The translations under genes were made by a program, and so were the position numbers. Positions 45,167 through 53,556 of a DNA stretch of 64,000 bases are shown here, piece after piece. Source of the DNA: Endozoicomonas sp. ISHI1 (lineage in GTDB: Bacteria; Pseudomonadota; Gammaproteobacteria; Pseudomonadales; Endozoicomonadaceae); the NCBI RefSeq assembly GCF_024606225.1, contig NZ_JAGRPU010000022.1, positions 1 through 64,000 of the forward strand, in the 5' to 3' direction. Positions within the stretch are counted from its first letter, which is position 1, and every line of letters begins with the position of its first letter. Under the pieces are notes generated by a model. It was not told the origin of the DNA and did no database searches. It saw nothing but the letters and a program-made list of their open reading frames with translations.

Positions 45167-46069
45167 TCATGACAGCTCATCATCCTCCTGGTCAGTAACT
45201 ATTCCAAAATGTGCGCCTATGCTTAACGAAATTGAATGGTTACGATGTATTGGATCCAAAGGTGGCCGAAATGCTTCTGTAAATGTTTTTACACATTGAT
45301 CAGTGTGAGGGTTTTCTATTTTTTCCTGAATTCTGGTTTTTAAACCGTACATATAATGACGCCCGGCATCAAAGACCGTTCGTTTAACCGGCCATGAACT
45401 CACTATATGTTCAGGAGGTATGCCTGTCGTGAGTACTTCTTCTGCAGACGTGATAGAAGTAGTGTGTAGCCCCCCTCCCGTCAGATCTGCAGCTGTTTTG
45501 CAAATGTCGATACCGGTATTGACATAACACTGATAAACATAGGTGCTGTCTTCCTCCCAAGGCTCAGGCAAGTCGTCCGTCTCATGCTGCGATGAAAACC
45601 ATGGGAACCAAGTTGCGACCGCAATGTTGCGGCTGGTATTGATGATGTTATTTTGTGAGTCATTCACCAATTGGCAGTTGCCAATGCATAGTCCATATGT
45701 TAGATGATAGGGGCTCAATTTCGTATTCAGCAAAGCTTCAAGGAAGTCATTATCGTTAATTGAATCCGAATCATCTGATTTTCGATTAAATCCTGTTTTG
45801 AAGATGGTTTCCGGAGGTCTCGAATCGCCTCTGTATACAATGCCGATATGGGATGGTGTTTTCAGAGTTGGAATAAACTCAAACTGACCCTTATGTTGCC
45901 ATAATCGATTGTGCTTAAAATAGACGTTTTCAGCTTCTGGCAGGTAGGTTTTTTCCGGGTTTCTTGCAGAAACCTGGCGGGCAAAGGCATTGACTGTTTC
46001 AGTGGTTGCTGCTTGCCAGTCTCCCAGGGAGCTGGATGGGTTGGTTTTAATGGTATCGCTGATGTGCAT
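45167..46069 (-). CDS. Mono-ADP-ribosyltransferase toxin, pertussis/cholera A-subunit-like
   Basis: Enzymes of this type transfer ADP-ribose from NAD to host proteins such as G-protein alpha subunits. The 300-aa product starts at ATG 46069 behind GGAGAGGAAATT. The R-S-E catalytic signature is recognisable. Arg80 lies in VYRGDSRPPETIFKTGF, closely matching the VYRxDSRPPxxIF motif of pertussis S1. An NTSRNIAVATW segment (144-154) sits at the STS-strand position. Glu210-Glu211 precede VLTTGIPPEHI, matching the catalytic Glu followed by the GIPxxxI loop. The residue two before Glu211 is Ala, not Glu or Gln, so acceptor specificity may differ from classical Arg-specific enzymes. There is no signal peptide and no B subunit nearby, so delivery by an effector secretion system is inferred. 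Confidence 0.8.
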   Translation of the reverse strand: MHISDTIKTNPSSSLGDWQAATTETVNAFARQVSARNPEKTYLPEAENVYFKHNRLWQHKGQFEFIPTLKTPSHIGIVYRGDSRPPETIFKTGFNRKSDDSDSINDNDFLEALLNTKLSPYHLTYGLCIGNCQLVNDSQNNIINTSRNIAVATWFPWFSSQHETDDLPEPWEEDSTYVYQCYVNTGIDICKTAADLTGGGLHTTSITSAEEVLTTGIPPEHIVSSWPVKRTVFDAGRHYMYGLKTRIQEKIENPHTDQCVKTFTEAFRPPLDPIHRNHSISLSIGAHFGIVTDQEDDELS

Positions 46070-46426
46070 AATTTCCTCTCCATGAGTCAATTAATAGTGG
46101 CAAAATGCATTTCCAGATTGCCAGGTTTACAGTGTTAACTTCGTTTGCTTTTTGACCATATAACGATAAAAGAGTTCCGCTTATTTATTTTCAGAACCAG
46201 ATAACTCTCCTCCATGAGTATTTTTCTTTCAAACCTGCGGCATGGCATCAGACTTTTGACCGAATTTACTGTTTTTGTCGAACATGCTGTCTTTTACTCT
46301 CAGCAGCGTTGTTTTAAGACGATTTATGCAATACGTAGTTTTTGAAAGAAAGTAACTTTTGATTTTCTTATCGCAAAAACTAATAAAACTATAATAACGC
46401 ACATCAAAATAGATGAAAGGGTGGTA

Positions 46427-46549
46427 ATGATGGGAAAATATTAACTGATTCTTTTGGTCTGCTCAGGTTTTATTGAGGTCTGTTATGCGGGTTCACAATT
46501 GAACGAAGGATTCCATTTGGCCAACTACTTACGCCTACAGGATCATTAG
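46427..46549 (+). pseudogene. Signal-peptide remnant of the small Cys-rich protein family
   Basis: The frame from ATG 46427 reads MMGKY, TAA (46442-46444), then LILLVCSGFIEVCYAGSQLN, ending at TAG. This matches the N-termini of the genes at 50507 and 51167 (the LILVGLGFINISYAGSQIT type), with the stop at the position of the Glu after Tyr/His. Only about 40 codons remain. Confidence 0.6.
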
Positions 46550-46563
46550 TGTAGCTGACATTT

Positions 46564-48108
46564 ATGTTAGGGAATTATTTTATCATTGATCCAAAATATA
46601 AAAGTGATTTTTTCGGTAATGTTTGGATACATTTTTTGTTATGCCCTGGTAAGGAAGATACAAATATTAGAAAAGAGGAGTCAAGAAAAAACATGAATAT
46701 TACAGAGCTTAATTCAGGACTTTTTAGTCAAGACCTGACAAGGTTTTTAAATGAGCCTGAACCAAAAGGTAGCTCAAGCTTTAATAGCCGAACAATCGAA
46801 ATTGTGGTTGCTACCCGGCAGTATATGAGCGAAACCTTTTTTGAGAGGGGGTATGGTGATATTGCGACCGGGGTAAGGGCGTTGAGTTATGTCAGGAAAC
46901 TCTTTCCTGAAGCAAATTACTCTTTTGTTTTTGAACACCATGCCGCTGACATTGATGAGCTGAATCGATTAAGATCCATTGCCACCTTTGATGACGTTAA
47001 AACCTTCATTCTGGATGGTCGCCATCAAGAAATATCCCGGCCACCTGAACAGCAGCCGTTAGCCGCAGTGCACCAGGAAGAGGAAGTCTATCAATTGCTG
47101 TGTGAGGCCAATTTTATCTTGCATGGCCCGAGTGGTTTGATAGCGCCGTTGGCAAACAGCGATGGTAAATTTGCCAGCAAAACGGTGGGTGTTAGTGAGT
47201 ATGAACTCAGAAGCGGAGGTTATAGTGAAACAGACCCTCATGGAATAGAAGAGATGGGTATGGGCTTTAGCTGTCAGCGTTTATACCTGATGGAAAATAC
47301 ATACCCTGACACTGTATTCAAGGACGATTTACTGCGTAAGTATTGCGTTAATCCACTGAGCAAAAGCAGTGATGGGAATGACCAGAGCGTATTTTATTTT
47401 GCCTATGGAAATACTAGATATTTTCTCGCTAAGGTGCTGAGAGTTCTGGTGCTGATGGAAGGAAACAACGACAGAGATGTGGTGTTAGTCAGCTCTCGGC
47501 AGCTTAATCCGGGCCACTTCAGTGAGTATTTCTCTGAACAGCGACCGGACTTTTTTCCCTATAAGTCTGTTAAGGTATTTAAAATCAACAGTGATGATAA
47601 AAAAGATGTGATCATGAATTTTCGAAATCCCGATGGGCAGCAGGAAAAAAATATACACATCATTACCCCTGGTCGAATAGTAAATAGTGACTTTGATCTG
47701 TTACAACAAGGTTCTGTAATCAATTGGTGTTCCGGTGATATCAGTGTCTCCGATGTTCTTGCCAAAGGAAAAATTCCAATCATTCACCTATTTAAAAAAC
47801 GGGTTCTATCTTGGGGAATGATAAATGTAATGGAACAATTTTGTGCAATTCCGGGAAATGAGCAGTATGGTTCTTTGATGAGCCCCTGGAGAACGGCTGG
47901 TGTGGAATTTGCTGATGACGCCAGAAAAGGTATTCTAACGAAAAGACCAGCTATGAGAGTCTCCTTGCAACGACTGCTTGGCCCGCAATGGCAAGCGTTC
48001 GAACGTGACTTCACGGATTGGTTAAAAAAGAACAATCAAACCGAATCATTTATCCGGGAAAAAGCAGAAGCGATTATCCGGAAAACCATCTTTGCTGAAA
48101 AGGATTAA
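46564..48108 (+). CDS. Putative GT-B glycosyltransferase-like protein, copy A
   Basis: The 514-aa protein has no signal peptide. After a variable N-terminus, residues ~77-135 resemble a Rossmann-type GT-B N-domain (IVVATRQYMSETFF, then GYGDIATGVRALSYVRKLFP). Near residues 375-405, INWCSGDISVSDVLAKGKIP matches the donor-binding segment of GT-B enzymes (GDxSxxEALxxGxP). A long helix closes the protein. The enzyme assignment is inference from these patterns; no DxD motif is evident. ATG 46564 lacks a clear ribosome site. ATG 46693 (MNITELNSG), with GGAG 12 nt upstream, is an equally plausible start and both copies keep it. Confidence 0.6.
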   Translation: MLGNYFIIDPKYKSDFFGNVWIHFLLCPGKEDTNIRKEESRKNMNITELNSGLFSQDLTRFLNEPEPKGSSSFNSRTIEIVVATRQYMSETFFERGYGDIATGVRALSYVRKLFPEANYSFVFEHHAADIDELNRLRSIATFDDVKTFILDGRHQEISRPPEQQPLAAVHQEEEVYQLLCEANFILHGPSGLIAPLANSDGKFASKTVGVSEYELRSGGYSETDPHGIEEMGMGFSCQRLYLMENTYPDTVFKDDLLRKYCVNPLSKSSDGNDQSVFYFAYGNTRYFLAKVLRVLVLMEGNNDRDVVLVSSRQLNPGHFSEYFSEQRPDFFPYKSVKVFKINSDDKKDVIMNFRNPDGQQEKNIHIITPGRIVNSDFDLLQQGSVINWCSGDISVSDVLAKGKIPIIHLFKKRVLSWGMINVMEQFCAIPGNEQYGSLMSPWRTAGVEFADDARKGILTKRPAMRVSLQRLLGPQWQAFERDFTDWLKKNNQTESFIREKAEAIIRKTIFAEKD

Positions 48109-48512
48109 TAAACAGAGGCTTTTGCTGTGTCTGCATAAACTGTGTCGTTTTCTGAGCTTCCATAAGTATCAAATTCTCAGGCTAATGACTGTGACTGAGT
48201 CTGATAATAGAGTTAAATTTAAGCTCTTAGTTAGTTCGATCCTACAACTGTGAAAAAGTTCCATTCATTTTTGTTTTCAGAACCAGATAACCATCCTCCA
48301 TGAGTATTTTTCTTTCAAACCTGCGGCATAGCATCAGACTTTTGACCGAATTTACTGTTTTTGTCGAACATGCTGTCTTTTACTCTCAGCAGCGTTGTTT
48401 TAAGGCGATTTATGCAATACGTAGTTTTTGAAAGAAAGTAACTTTTGATTTTCTTATCGCAAAAACTAATAAAATTATAATAACGCACATCAAAATAGAT
48501 GAAAGGGTGGGA

Positions 48513-48635
48513 ATGATGGGAAAATATTAACTGATTCTTTTTGTCTGCTCAGGTTTTATTGAGGTCTGTTATGCGGGTTCACAATTGAACGAAGAATTTC
48601 ATTTGGCCAACTACTTACGCCTACAGGATTATTAG
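48513..48635 (+). pseudogene. Second signal-peptide remnant
   Basis: This copy carries the identical in-frame TAA after codon 5 as the remnant at 46427. The stop therefore predates the duplication of the unit. Confidence 0.6.
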
Positions 48636-48649
48636 TGTAGCTGACATTT

Positions 48650-50191
48650 ATGTTAGGGAATTATTTTATCATTGATCCAAAATATAAAAGTGATGTTTTT
48701 GATAAGGTTTGGATACATTTTTTGTTTTGCCCTGGTAAGGAAGATACAAGTATTACAAAAGAGGAGCTAAGAAAAAACATGAATATTACAGAGCTTGATT
48801 CAGGACTTTTTAGTCAAGACCTGACAATGTTTTTAAATGAGCCTGAACCAAAAGGTAGCTCAAGATTTAACAAAAAGCCGGTCAAAATTGTGGTTGCTAC
48901 CCGGCAGTTCATGGGCGATACCATTGCATTGAGGGGGTATGGTGATATTGCATCCGGGGTAAGGGAGTTAGGTTATGTCAGGAAACTCTTTCCTGAAGCA
49001 ACTTGCTCATTTGTTTTTGAACACTATGCCGCTGACATTGATGAGCTGAATCGATTAAGATCCATTGCCACCTTTGATGACGTTAAAACCTACATTCTGG
49101 ATGGTCACCATCAACAAGGATTCCGGCCACCTGAACAGCAGCAGTTAGCCGCAGTGCATCAGGAAAAGGAAGTCTGTCAATTGCTGCATGAGGCCAATTT
49201 TATCTTGCATGGCCCGAGTGGTTTGATAGCACCGCTGGCAAACAGCAAAGGTGAATTTGCCAGCAAAACGGTGGGTGTTAGTGAATATGAAACCAAAAGC
49301 GGAGATTATAGTGAAACAGGCCGTCATGGAATAGAAGAGATTGATATGGGCTTTAGCTGTCAGCGTTTATACCTGATGGAAAATACATACCCTGACACGG
49401 TATTCAAGGACGATTTACTGCGTAAGTATTGCGCTAACCCACTGAGCAAAAGCAGTGATGGGAATGACCAGAGCGTATTTTATTTTGTCTATGGACATGA
49501 TGAATATTTTCTTGCTCAGGCGCTGAGAGTTCTGGTGCTGATGGAAGGAGACAACGACAGAGATGTGGTGTTAGTCAGCTCTCGGCAGCTTAATCCGGGC
49601 TACTTCAGCAAGCATTTCCCCGAACAGCAGCCGGACTTTTTTCCCTATAAGTCAGTTAATTTATTTAAAATCAACAGTGATGATAAAAAAGATGTGATCA
49701 TGACTTTCCAAAATCCCGTTGGTCAGAAGGAAAAAAATGTAAACATTATTATCCCTGATCGAATAGTAGATAGTGACTTTGATCTTTTACAACAAAGTTC
49801 TGTAATCAATTGGAGTTCCGGTGATATCAGCATCTCCGATGTTCTTGCCAAAGGAAAAATCCCAATCATTGAGCAATATAAAAAATGGTATCTATTTAAG
49901 GAAGTGGTGATAACAATGGAAAAATTTTGTGCAATTCCGGGAAATGAGCAATATGCTCTTTTGATAGCCCCTTGGAAAACGGCTAGTGCGAACTTACCTG
50001 ATAACACCGTGGGTTCTCTTAAGAACAACCCAGATAAGAGAGTCTCATTGCAACAACTGCTTGGTGCGCAATGGCAAGCGTTCGAACGTGACTTCACGGA
50101 TTGGTTAAAAAAGAACAATCAAACCGAATCATTTATCCGGGAAAAAGCAGAAGCGATTATCCGGAAAACCATCTTTGCTGAAAAGGATTAA
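48650..50191 (+). CDS. Putative GT-B glycosyltransferase-like protein, copy B
   Basis: The 513-aa product is a close paralogue of the gene at 46564, nearly identical over the first and last quarters and more diverged in the centre. The GT-B-like motifs are kept: GYGDIASGVRELGYVRKLFP in the N-domain and INWSSGDISISDVLAKGKIP in the C-domain. The Cys of copy A's INWCSG is Ser here. The same start ambiguity applies (ATG 48650 or ATG 48779). Substitutions cluster at ~85-95 and ~395-455, which may mark substrate-facing regions. Confidence 0.6.
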   Translation: MLGNYFIIDPKYKSDVFDKVWIHFLFCPGKEDTSITKEELRKNMNITELDSGLFSQDLTMFLNEPEPKGSSRFNKKPVKIVVATRQFMGDTIALRGYGDIASGVRELGYVRKLFPEATCSFVFEHYAADIDELNRLRSIATFDDVKTYILDGHHQQGFRPPEQQQLAAVHQEKEVCQLLHEANFILHGPSGLIAPLANSKGEFASKTVGVSEYETKSGDYSETGRHGIEEIDMGFSCQRLYLMENTYPDTVFKDDLLRKYCANPLSKSSDGNDQSVFYFVYGHDEYFLAQALRVLVLMEGDNDRDVVLVSSRQLNPGYFSKHFPEQQPDFFPYKSVNLFKINSDDKKDVIMTFQNPVGQKEKNVNIIIPDRIVDSDFDLLQQSSVINWSSGDISISDVLAKGKIPIIEQYKKWYLFKEVVITMEKFCAIPGNEQYALLIAPWKTASANLPDNTVGSLKNNPDKRVSLQQLLGAQWQAFERDFTDWLKKNNQTESFIREKAEAIIRKTIFAEKD

Positions 50192-50223
50192 TAATCAGAG
50201 GCTTTTGCTGTGTCTGCACAAAC

Positions 50224-50446
50224 CCGATATGGGATGGTGTTTTAAGAGTTGGAATAAACTCAAACTGACCCTTATGTTGCCATAATCGATTATGCTCAAA
50301 GCGCCTTTTTCAGCTTCTGGCAGGTAGGTTTTTTCCGGGTTTCTTGCAGAAACCTGGCGGGCAAAGGCATTGAGTGTTTCAGTTGTTGTTGTTTGCCAGT
50401 CTCCGATGGAGCTGGATGGATTGGTTTTAATGGTATCGCTGATGTG
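50224..50446 (-). pseudogene. Fragment of an ADP-ribosyltransferase gene
   Basis: About 220 bp match 45846-46065, the 5' part of the intact enzyme gene, in the same orientation. The frame reads HISDTIKTNPSSSIGDWQ, then NAFARQVSARNPEKTYLPEA. It then shifts frame near 50300 and ends before the catalytic Arg. The start codon is lost. Its position right after copy B suggests that the ancestral duplicated segment included an ADP-ribosyltransferase. Confidence 0.8.
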
Positions 50447-50506
50447 GTCGTGACATTTGGCAGGGCTACACTTAATGCTCACCAAATAGATAAAATGGTG
50501 GAAATA

Positions 50507-50902
50507 ATGAGGAAGCACGAACTTCTTATTTTGGTTGGCCTTGGCTTTATTAATATAAGTTATGCCGGTTCACAAATAACGGAAAGTGATTGTGAGTTTC
50601 TATACACTCCTGCTGATACGTTCTGGTATTTTACTCCTGCCAGTGATCCTTCGACTGTCGTAGGGGCCCAATGTTCTCTTTGCAATTACAATGACATGGA
50701 TTGTCCTGTTGGGAGGCATCATCGGTGTTGTCTGACTATTGCCGGTGCCAGTAAAACGTCTGATACAGACTATTTTGGTGGTGTTAGTACCTTCACTAAA
50801 GGCTGGAGGTTGTATAAGCATTACTCAACCAAAGCTGAGCTCTTCCGGGACGTTAATAAAGGCGAACTCAGGAAGGGATATGAAAAATGTATGAGTGAGT
50901 AA
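50507..50902 (+). CDS. Small secreted cysteine-rich protein A
   Basis: The 131-aa protein is of unrecognised family. ATG 50507 after GGTGGAAATA gives a clear signal peptide (MRKHELLILVGLGFINISYA). An upstream extension to 50393 would run through the ADP-ribosyltransferase fragment and is rejected. The mature part has seven cysteines in the pattern C, QCSLC, DCPVG, HHRCC, and a C-terminal YEKCM, suggesting disulfides outside the cytoplasm. It is a close paralogue of the gene at 51167, sharing YSTKAELFRDVNKGELRK. A host- or envelope-directed role is inference. Confidence 0.75.
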   Translation: MRKHELLILVGLGFINISYAGSQITESDCEFLYTPADTFWYFTPASDPSTVVGAQCSLCNYNDMDCPVGRHHRCCLTIAGASKTSDTDYFGGVSTFTKGWRLYKHYSTKAELFRDVNKGELRKGYEKCMSE

Positions 50903-50963
50903 TAGTCCTGAGAGAATTTCCGATAAGCGTCTGTCTTGCCCCACCCGAAAAGATTTTAGAAAG

Positions 50964-50998
50964 CATCCCTGCGGATTTCACCTGATGGGTGGTTTTTT
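50964..50998 (+). terminator. Weak terminator after small secreted protein A
   Basis: CACCTGATGGGTG followed by six T resembles a decayed version of the strong terminator at 51670, with which it shares CACCTGAT. Confidence 0.35.
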
Positions 50999-51166
50999 AC
51001 AGAGACACCATTTTGGCTCATGGCGTTTTGGCTCATGGCGTTGCAATCCTTCCGAAGCAGGGCTTTGCAGGCATGAAATCTGAGTGAAATATTCAGTACA
51101 AAAAAGCCCCTCAAAATTGATAAGGCTATACTTACCACTCGCCGAAAAGATGGCATGGTGAAAGTG

Positions 51167-51565
51167 ATGAAGAAGTACGAGCTGCTTTTTTTGTTTTGCA
51201 TTGGTTTTATCAATGTAAGTTATGCCGGCCCGCAAATCACCGGAGGTGACTGTCAGCATCTATACACCCCGTCAGATACATTTTGGTATTTTACGCCTGA
51301 AAATCCATATACTGCCGCAGGGGCTCAATGCGCCCTTTTAAAAGAGTACGATGTGTCTTGTCCGGTTGGGAAGCATAATTCTTGTTGCCTGATTATTGCC
51401 GGAGACAAGAACATACCAGATACAGATTATTACGGCGGTGTTAGTGTTCTTCTTAGCGGAAGGTGGCTGGTGTATAAAGATTACTCAACCAAAGCTGAAC
51501 TCTTCCGGGACGTCAACAAAGGCGAGCTTAGAAAAGCCTATGAAAAATGTATGAATGAATCATAG
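51167..51565 (+). CDS. Small secreted cysteine-rich protein B
   Basis: The 132-aa product starts at ATG 51167 (an upstream ATG at 51155 is possible). The signal peptide is MKKYELLFLFCIGFINVSYA, and the mature part keeps six cysteines including SCPVGKHNSCC and the C-terminal YEKCM. One Cys of paralogue A (in QCSLC) is missing: the residue pair reads QCALL. The C-terminal ~30 residues are almost identical to A. The family is not recognised. The tandem arrangement indicates local duplication, and the remnants at 46427 and 48513 are older relics of the same signal-peptide cassette. Confidence 0.75.
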   Translation: MKKYELLFLFCIGFINVSYAGPQITGGDCQHLYTPSDTFWYFTPENPYTAAGAQCALLKEYDVSCPVGKHNSCCLIIAGDKNIPDTDYYGGVSVLLSGRWLVYKDYSTKAELFRDVNKGELRKAYEKCMNES

Positions 51566-51669
51566 GCCTGAGAGGCTATCCGGTAAGCACTTTTCCTGCC
51601 CCCCATCTAATTATTGGAAAACACTTCAGGTAGATCGGAAATCAAGTGTACCGGTTTCACGTTGCTATG

Positions 51670-51700
51670 CCTGCCGATTGCACCTGATCGGCAGGTTTTT
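51670..51700 (+). terminator. Rho-independent terminator after small secreted protein B
   Basis: A 9-bp stem CCTGCCGAT/ATCGGCAGG with an 8-nt loop is followed by TTTTT. It lies 105 bp after the stop at 51565. Confidence 0.8.
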
Positions 51701-51786
51701 GCCCAGACATCACAGAAAGAGAGCTATGTTGCTGTAGCTCATTCGATTTAAGGCGCTGTCCGCTATTATCACTGTCTGTTTTCCGG

Positions 51787-51873
51787 GACTGTCTGCCGGA
51801 TCTGAAAATGAAAGGTATGGATGGACTGGAAACACTCAAGGCTATGAGGGCAAGGGGTGGCTTCGCGGGTTGA
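51787..51873 (+). pseudogene. Possible response-regulator receiver fragment
   Basis: One frame reads DCLPDLKMKGMDGLETLKAM followed by a stop at 51871. This recalls the phosphoacceptor loop of receiver domains (D-x-K/R-M-P-x-M-D-G-L-E). The preceding frame shows nothing convincing and the piece is very short, so it may be a decayed fragment or chance. The rest of 51701-52000 shows no gene. Confidence 0.3.
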
Positions 51874-51991
51874 GGCTGGGGTCTGGTGGGTGAACAACCG
51901 GGATCGTTGATGACTCCGGCGAATGAGAACGCTGAGCTGGCTCGAGTCAGTTCAATTTCAGCGGATTTACCCAATCTAGATAGTTAATTAC

Positions 51992-52020
51992 TTCGGAACG
52001 AACGTCTTTTTCGATATAAT
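51992..52020 (+). promoter_or_regulatory. Candidate sigma70 promoter of the ccm operon
   Basis: A perfect -10 TATAAT at 52015-52020 lies 17 nt after TTCGGA (51992-51997), a poor -35. It would give a leader of about 140 nt before ccmA. Position and -10 fit; the -35 does not, so an activator may be needed. Confidence 0.4.
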
Positions 52021-52168
52021 CCTGTCCGACTTTATGACTGTCAGAGTGTTTTTTGAACAGTCAACAGACGTCAATCGTAAACTGCTATGAAATTTCAGCC
52101 GTATAAGGGCTGAGACGCCAAGGGTCTCCGAAAGACTCATTTGACTGACAGATTTTAGGGAAAACGAC

Positions 52169-52843
52169 TTGCTCGAAGTGGCTAAGCTGGAGTGTGAACG
52201 AGACGATCGTGTTCTTTTTTCAAATCTCTCCATTCAACTGTCCCCCGGTCAACTGCTACAGGTAGAAGGCTGTAACGGAGCGGGTAAGACCACGCTTTTG
52301 AGAGTGCTGGCTGGCCTCTGCGGCGATTATCGTGGCGAGGTGATCTGGCAGGGGCAGAAGCTTTCCAGCATCTATGCGGAATTTAGGTTGTCGACATTTT
52401 ACTTTGGTCACAAGCCTGCCGTTAAAACTGAACTCACTCCGATTGAGAATATTCTCTGGCGCTCAAACCTTCGTAACGAACGTTACCCGGAACCGTCGAT
52501 TTTTTCGGCGCTGGAGCAAGTGAACCTTGCTGGCTATGAAGAGATTCCCTGTGGGCAGCTTTCGGCAGGGCAGCACAGACGGGTGGCTCTGGCAGACCTT
52601 TCGTTGTCAGCCACGCCGCTCTGGATTCTCGATGAGCCCTTTACGGCGATTGATATGGAGGGAGTGGCCTGGCTTGAACAACTGCTGGCCCGGCATGTCA
52701 AAAAAAACGGTGCTGTGGTAATGACCAGCCATCAGAGTTTGTCAAAGCTCTCTGACCGGGTCACAAAGCTGCCTCTGGAGGCATATGCCGCTTCAGATGA
52801 AGAGACCGGTCATGAAGAGTCAGGGGCCTGTGGTTATGAGTGA
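52169..52843 (+). CDS. ccmA: Cytochrome c maturation ABC transporter ATPase CcmA
   Basis: CcmA powers the CcmABCD complex that releases heme-loaded CcmE in the inner membrane. The 224-aa protein has Walker A GCNGAGKTT (34-42), the ABC signature LSAGQ (131-135) and Walker B LWILDEP (Asp155-Glu156), with the H-loop in TSHQ. It begins at TTG 52169 behind TTAGGG, which suggests modest translation. It is the first gene of a nine-gene operon in the standard order ccmABCDEFGHI. Confidence 0.95.
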   Translation: MLEVAKLECERDDRVLFSNLSIQLSPGQLLQVEGCNGAGKTTLLRVLAGLCGDYRGEVIWQGQKLSSIYAEFRLSTFYFGHKPAVKTELTPIENILWRSNLRNERYPEPSIFSALEQVNLAGYEEIPCGQLSAGQHRRVALADLSLSATPLWILDEPFTAIDMEGVAWLEQLLARHVKKNGAVVMTSHQSLSKLSDRVTKLPLEAYAASDEETGHEESGACGYE

Positions 52844-53525
52844 CACTTCATTACGGGGTGGCCGGGCATTTCTGGGAATGGTTAAACGAGACCTTACACT
52901 GGCCTTTCGGACACCGGGGCAGACCTTGAATCCGGTGGCCTTTTATCTGATGGTCGCCAGTCTGTTTCCTCTGGGTATCGCCCCTGAAAAAGAACTTTTG
53001 TCTCAGTTAGCCGGGGGCATTGTCTGGATAGGTGCTTTGCTGGCAGTCCTTCTCTCCCTCGACTCCCTGTTCAGAAGTGACCAGGAAGACGGCTCACTGG
53101 ATCAGCTATTATTGTCGCCCCACCCATTGCCTTTACTGGTGTTGGCTAAAATTTCTGCGCATTGGCTGACGACCGGTGTGGCACTGATTGTTATGGCCCC
53201 CTTACTGGCCTTGATGTTGCATTTACCGACACAGGCTTTCCCTGCATTAATACTGAGTCTGCTGGTGGGAACACCCCTGATGAGTCTCGCCGGAGCTATT
53301 GGTGCTGCGCTGACAGTGCGTGTTCAGAGGGGAGGAATACTACTGACATTGCTCTCTTTACCTTTATATATTCCTGTTTTGATTTTCGGGACAGGTGCCG
53401 TTCAGACGGCAGTGGAGGGTATGTCCTATTCAGGGCACTTATTGTGGATGGCAGCATTGCTGATATTTGGATTGTGTCTGGCGCCTCTGGCGATAGCCGC
53501 ATCACTGAGAATAGTTGCAGACTGA
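52836..53525 (+). CDS. ccmB: Heme exporter membrane protein CcmB
   Basis: CcmB is the membrane partner of CcmA. ATG 52836 (229 aa) overlaps the end of ccmA by 8 bp, implying translational coupling; a longer frame from 52785 lies inside ccmA and is unlikely. The protein has the expected six hydrophobic segments and the family's FRSDQEDGSLDQLLLSPHPL motif at ~75-95. The last segment ends in PLAIAASLRI. Confidence 0.95.
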   Translation: MSDTSLRGGRAFLGMVKRDLTLAFRTPGQTLNPVAFYLMVASLFPLGIAPEKELLSQLAGGIVWIGALLAVLLSLDSLFRSDQEDGSLDQLLLSPHPLPLLVLAKISAHWLTTGVALIVMAPLLALMLHLPTQAFPALILSLLVGTPLMSLAGAIGAALTVRVQRGGILLTLLSLPLYIPVLIFGTGAVQTAVEGMSYSGHLLWMAALLIFGLCLAPLAIAASLRIVAD

Positions 53526-53556
53526 GCAACAGGAACCAGTCACGGTAGAGTAAAAA

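Larger units (their letters stand above)
46170..48140 (+). repeat. Duplicated ~2-kb unit, copy A
   Basis: It extends from the sequence around TTTTCAGAACCAGATAA to past the gene stop (CAGAGGCTTTTGCTGTGTCTG) and matches 48253-50222. Homology includes the ~390-bp upstream non-coding part as well as the gene. Confidence 0.85.
48253..50222 (+). repeat. Duplicated ~2-kb unit, copy B
   Basis: Partner of 46170-48140. It is followed without a gap by a fragment homologous to the ADP-ribosyltransferase gene. Confidence 0.85.

Noticed and set aside
50393-50506. N-terminal extension of small secreted protein A
   Set aside because: It is read through the antisense of the ADP-ribosyltransferase fragment and would abolish the signal peptide.
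51012-51045. Short direct repeat containing TTTTGGCTCATGGCG
   Set aside because: Only two adjacent partial copies of ~15 bp in non-coding DNA, with no associated element or terminal repeats.
51657-51974. Minus-strand 105-codon frame upstream of the ccm operon
   Set aside because: No ribosome site, low-complexity composition, and it overlaps a clear terminator on the other strand.
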